Shown here one piece after another: positions 63,342 through 64,000 of a DNA stretch of 64,000 bases. This stretch comes from Azolla caroliniana (Eukaryota; Polypodiophyta), in contig JBHGNT010000005.1 in assembly GCA_043228905.1 (NCBI GenBank), positions 13,020,001 through 13,084,000 on the forward strand, in the 5' to 3' direction. The position numbers and the translations under genes were made by a program. The stretch's first letter is position 1, and every line of letters begins with the position of its first letter. The notes under the pieces are model-generated. The model had not been told where the DNA came from and searched no databases. It worked only from the letters and a program-made list of their open reading frames with translations.

Positions 63342-64000
63342 TCATGGTTCGATTTGCCGGACTGGTGGTGCTTGCCGATTCAGCAAGTTATACTCGCACC
63401 AATCCATTGTGTGGCTTCTGGAATGGCAAAGCAGGCATTGAGAACGCATGGTGCACTCCAGCGCTGAATGTCCGGCATTTAGGCAAGTCGTACATTGAAC
63501 TGCTTGTCGAAAGCGGAGGTCTTCATCAATCGGTAACATTCGTTGGAGTGCCCCCATTGTCAGCCACGAGTTGGAGTTTTCCATTTCCTAGACTCGTTCT
63601 ATGACCTAGTCGATGGAACTCGTGCGTAAATCAATGGCTGTGCACACCGTTTGTAGGGGTTCCCGGAGTGTTGCTAGGAATATCGCCTTAGTCTCTTCCT
63701 CCGGTGGCGCCCGACTGAGCTGGCTGTGCATTCTCTGGAATTGGATTACAAATTGTTGCATGTTCTCTGTGGGCTCCTGCCTGATGGTATAGAATAGGCC
63801 AACCATTTCTCGCTGATCCACTTCTTTGTGAAAAAAATGTAAGAATTTAGATTTCAAGGCGTCAAACGTCGTGATGGTACTTGGATCTTGCGTCAGGCAC
63901 CATCTAGGGGCGGGCCCCTCCAGGGTCCTGCCAAACTCCGCCATCTTTGAGCATTCTGCTTCGACCGCGGTTAAGCAATGTGAAACATGATTTGTTTCCC
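63342..64000 (-). pseudogene. Na2 gag with CCHC zinc knuckle
   Basis: Frame open from the edge through MAEFGRTLEGPAPRWCL and FLHFFHKEVDQREMVGLFYT (capsid) to TAG 63606, a second TAG close by, then CTTCLNAGHSALEC (CX2CX4HX4C), CLLCHSRSHTMDWCEYNLLN and RQAPPVRQIEP with a stop at 63342. No frameshift; both internal stops fit CAG to TAG. Corresponds block for block to Gy1 gag at 12034-12642. Confidence 0.85.

Larger units (their letters stand above)
62362..64000 (-). mobile_element. Na2, gag-only LTR element (3' part)
   Basis: Minus-strand gag (63342-64000), an extra ORF (62849-63280) and then the 3' LTR, with no protease, RT or integrase in between. Its gag is of the Gy1 type, so it may be mobilised by Gy1-like elements. 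Confidence 0.68.

Overview
This is plant nuclear DNA from a large, repeat-rich genome. About nine tenths of it is transposable elements (Ty1/copia, Ty3/gypsy, LINE, non-autonomous LTR elements and DNA elements). I can support one apparently intact host gene, an RMI1-type genome-stability gene with eight exons at 45619-51612 (minus), and one large tandem array of tRNA-Asp-like sequences at 52267-59527. The copia primer-binding sites match plant initiator tRNA-Met, and PLS-type PPR and F-box fragments are present, so the source is a land plant. Two hints favour a non-seed vascular plant such as a fern or lycophyte: the gypsy polymerase at 23.6-26.3 kb resembles sushi/Tcn1-like chromoviruses, and the LINE reverse transcriptase is unlike the usual angiosperm L1 or RTE types. 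That placement is inference.

1-27.2 kb is a nest of insertions inside insertions. From outside in: gypsy Gy5 (plus) contains gypsy Gy4 (minus), which contains copia Co3 (minus). Co3 carries two insertions in its gag: gypsy Gy3 (itself broken by copia Co2) and gypsy Gy1. Gy1 is in turn broken by a gag-only LTR element, Na1, and by copia Co1. Several junctions are proven because the reading frame is restored when the insert and one target-site copy are removed. Co1 (508-5953) is full length, has near-identical LTRs and an open 1337-residue gag-pol frame. It is the youngest and only apparently autonomous LTR element here.

27.2-45.2 kb holds, in order: a decayed transposase-like gene whose intron is a 1.1-kb AGCTA satellite; the 3' half of gypsy Gy6, whose LTR is split by a 5'-truncated LINE with an open frame; copia Co4, split by a 2.2-kb terminal-inverted-repeat element with a CAAG target duplication; the 3' end of copia Co5, a relative of Co1; and a 2.6-kb element flanked by about 335-bp direct repeats that carries F-box and PPR gene fragments.

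45.6-51.7 kb is the RMI1 gene. Its product would act with a RecQ helicase and topoisomerase III in resolving recombination intermediates. 52.3-59.6 kb is the array of 21 tRNA-Asp-like copies, all on the minus strand, in units of roughly 280-430 bp. 59.6-62.4 kb is mostly unassigned (possibly organelle-derived) and includes a gypsy chromodomain fragment. 62.4-64 kb is the 3' part of another gag-only LTR element, Na2. Four related gypsy elements (Gy3-Gy6) share an LTR promoter with heat-shock-element-like motifs upstream of a TATA box. There is no operon-like organisation: apart from RMI1, the coding sequence belongs to parasitic elements in varying states of decay.
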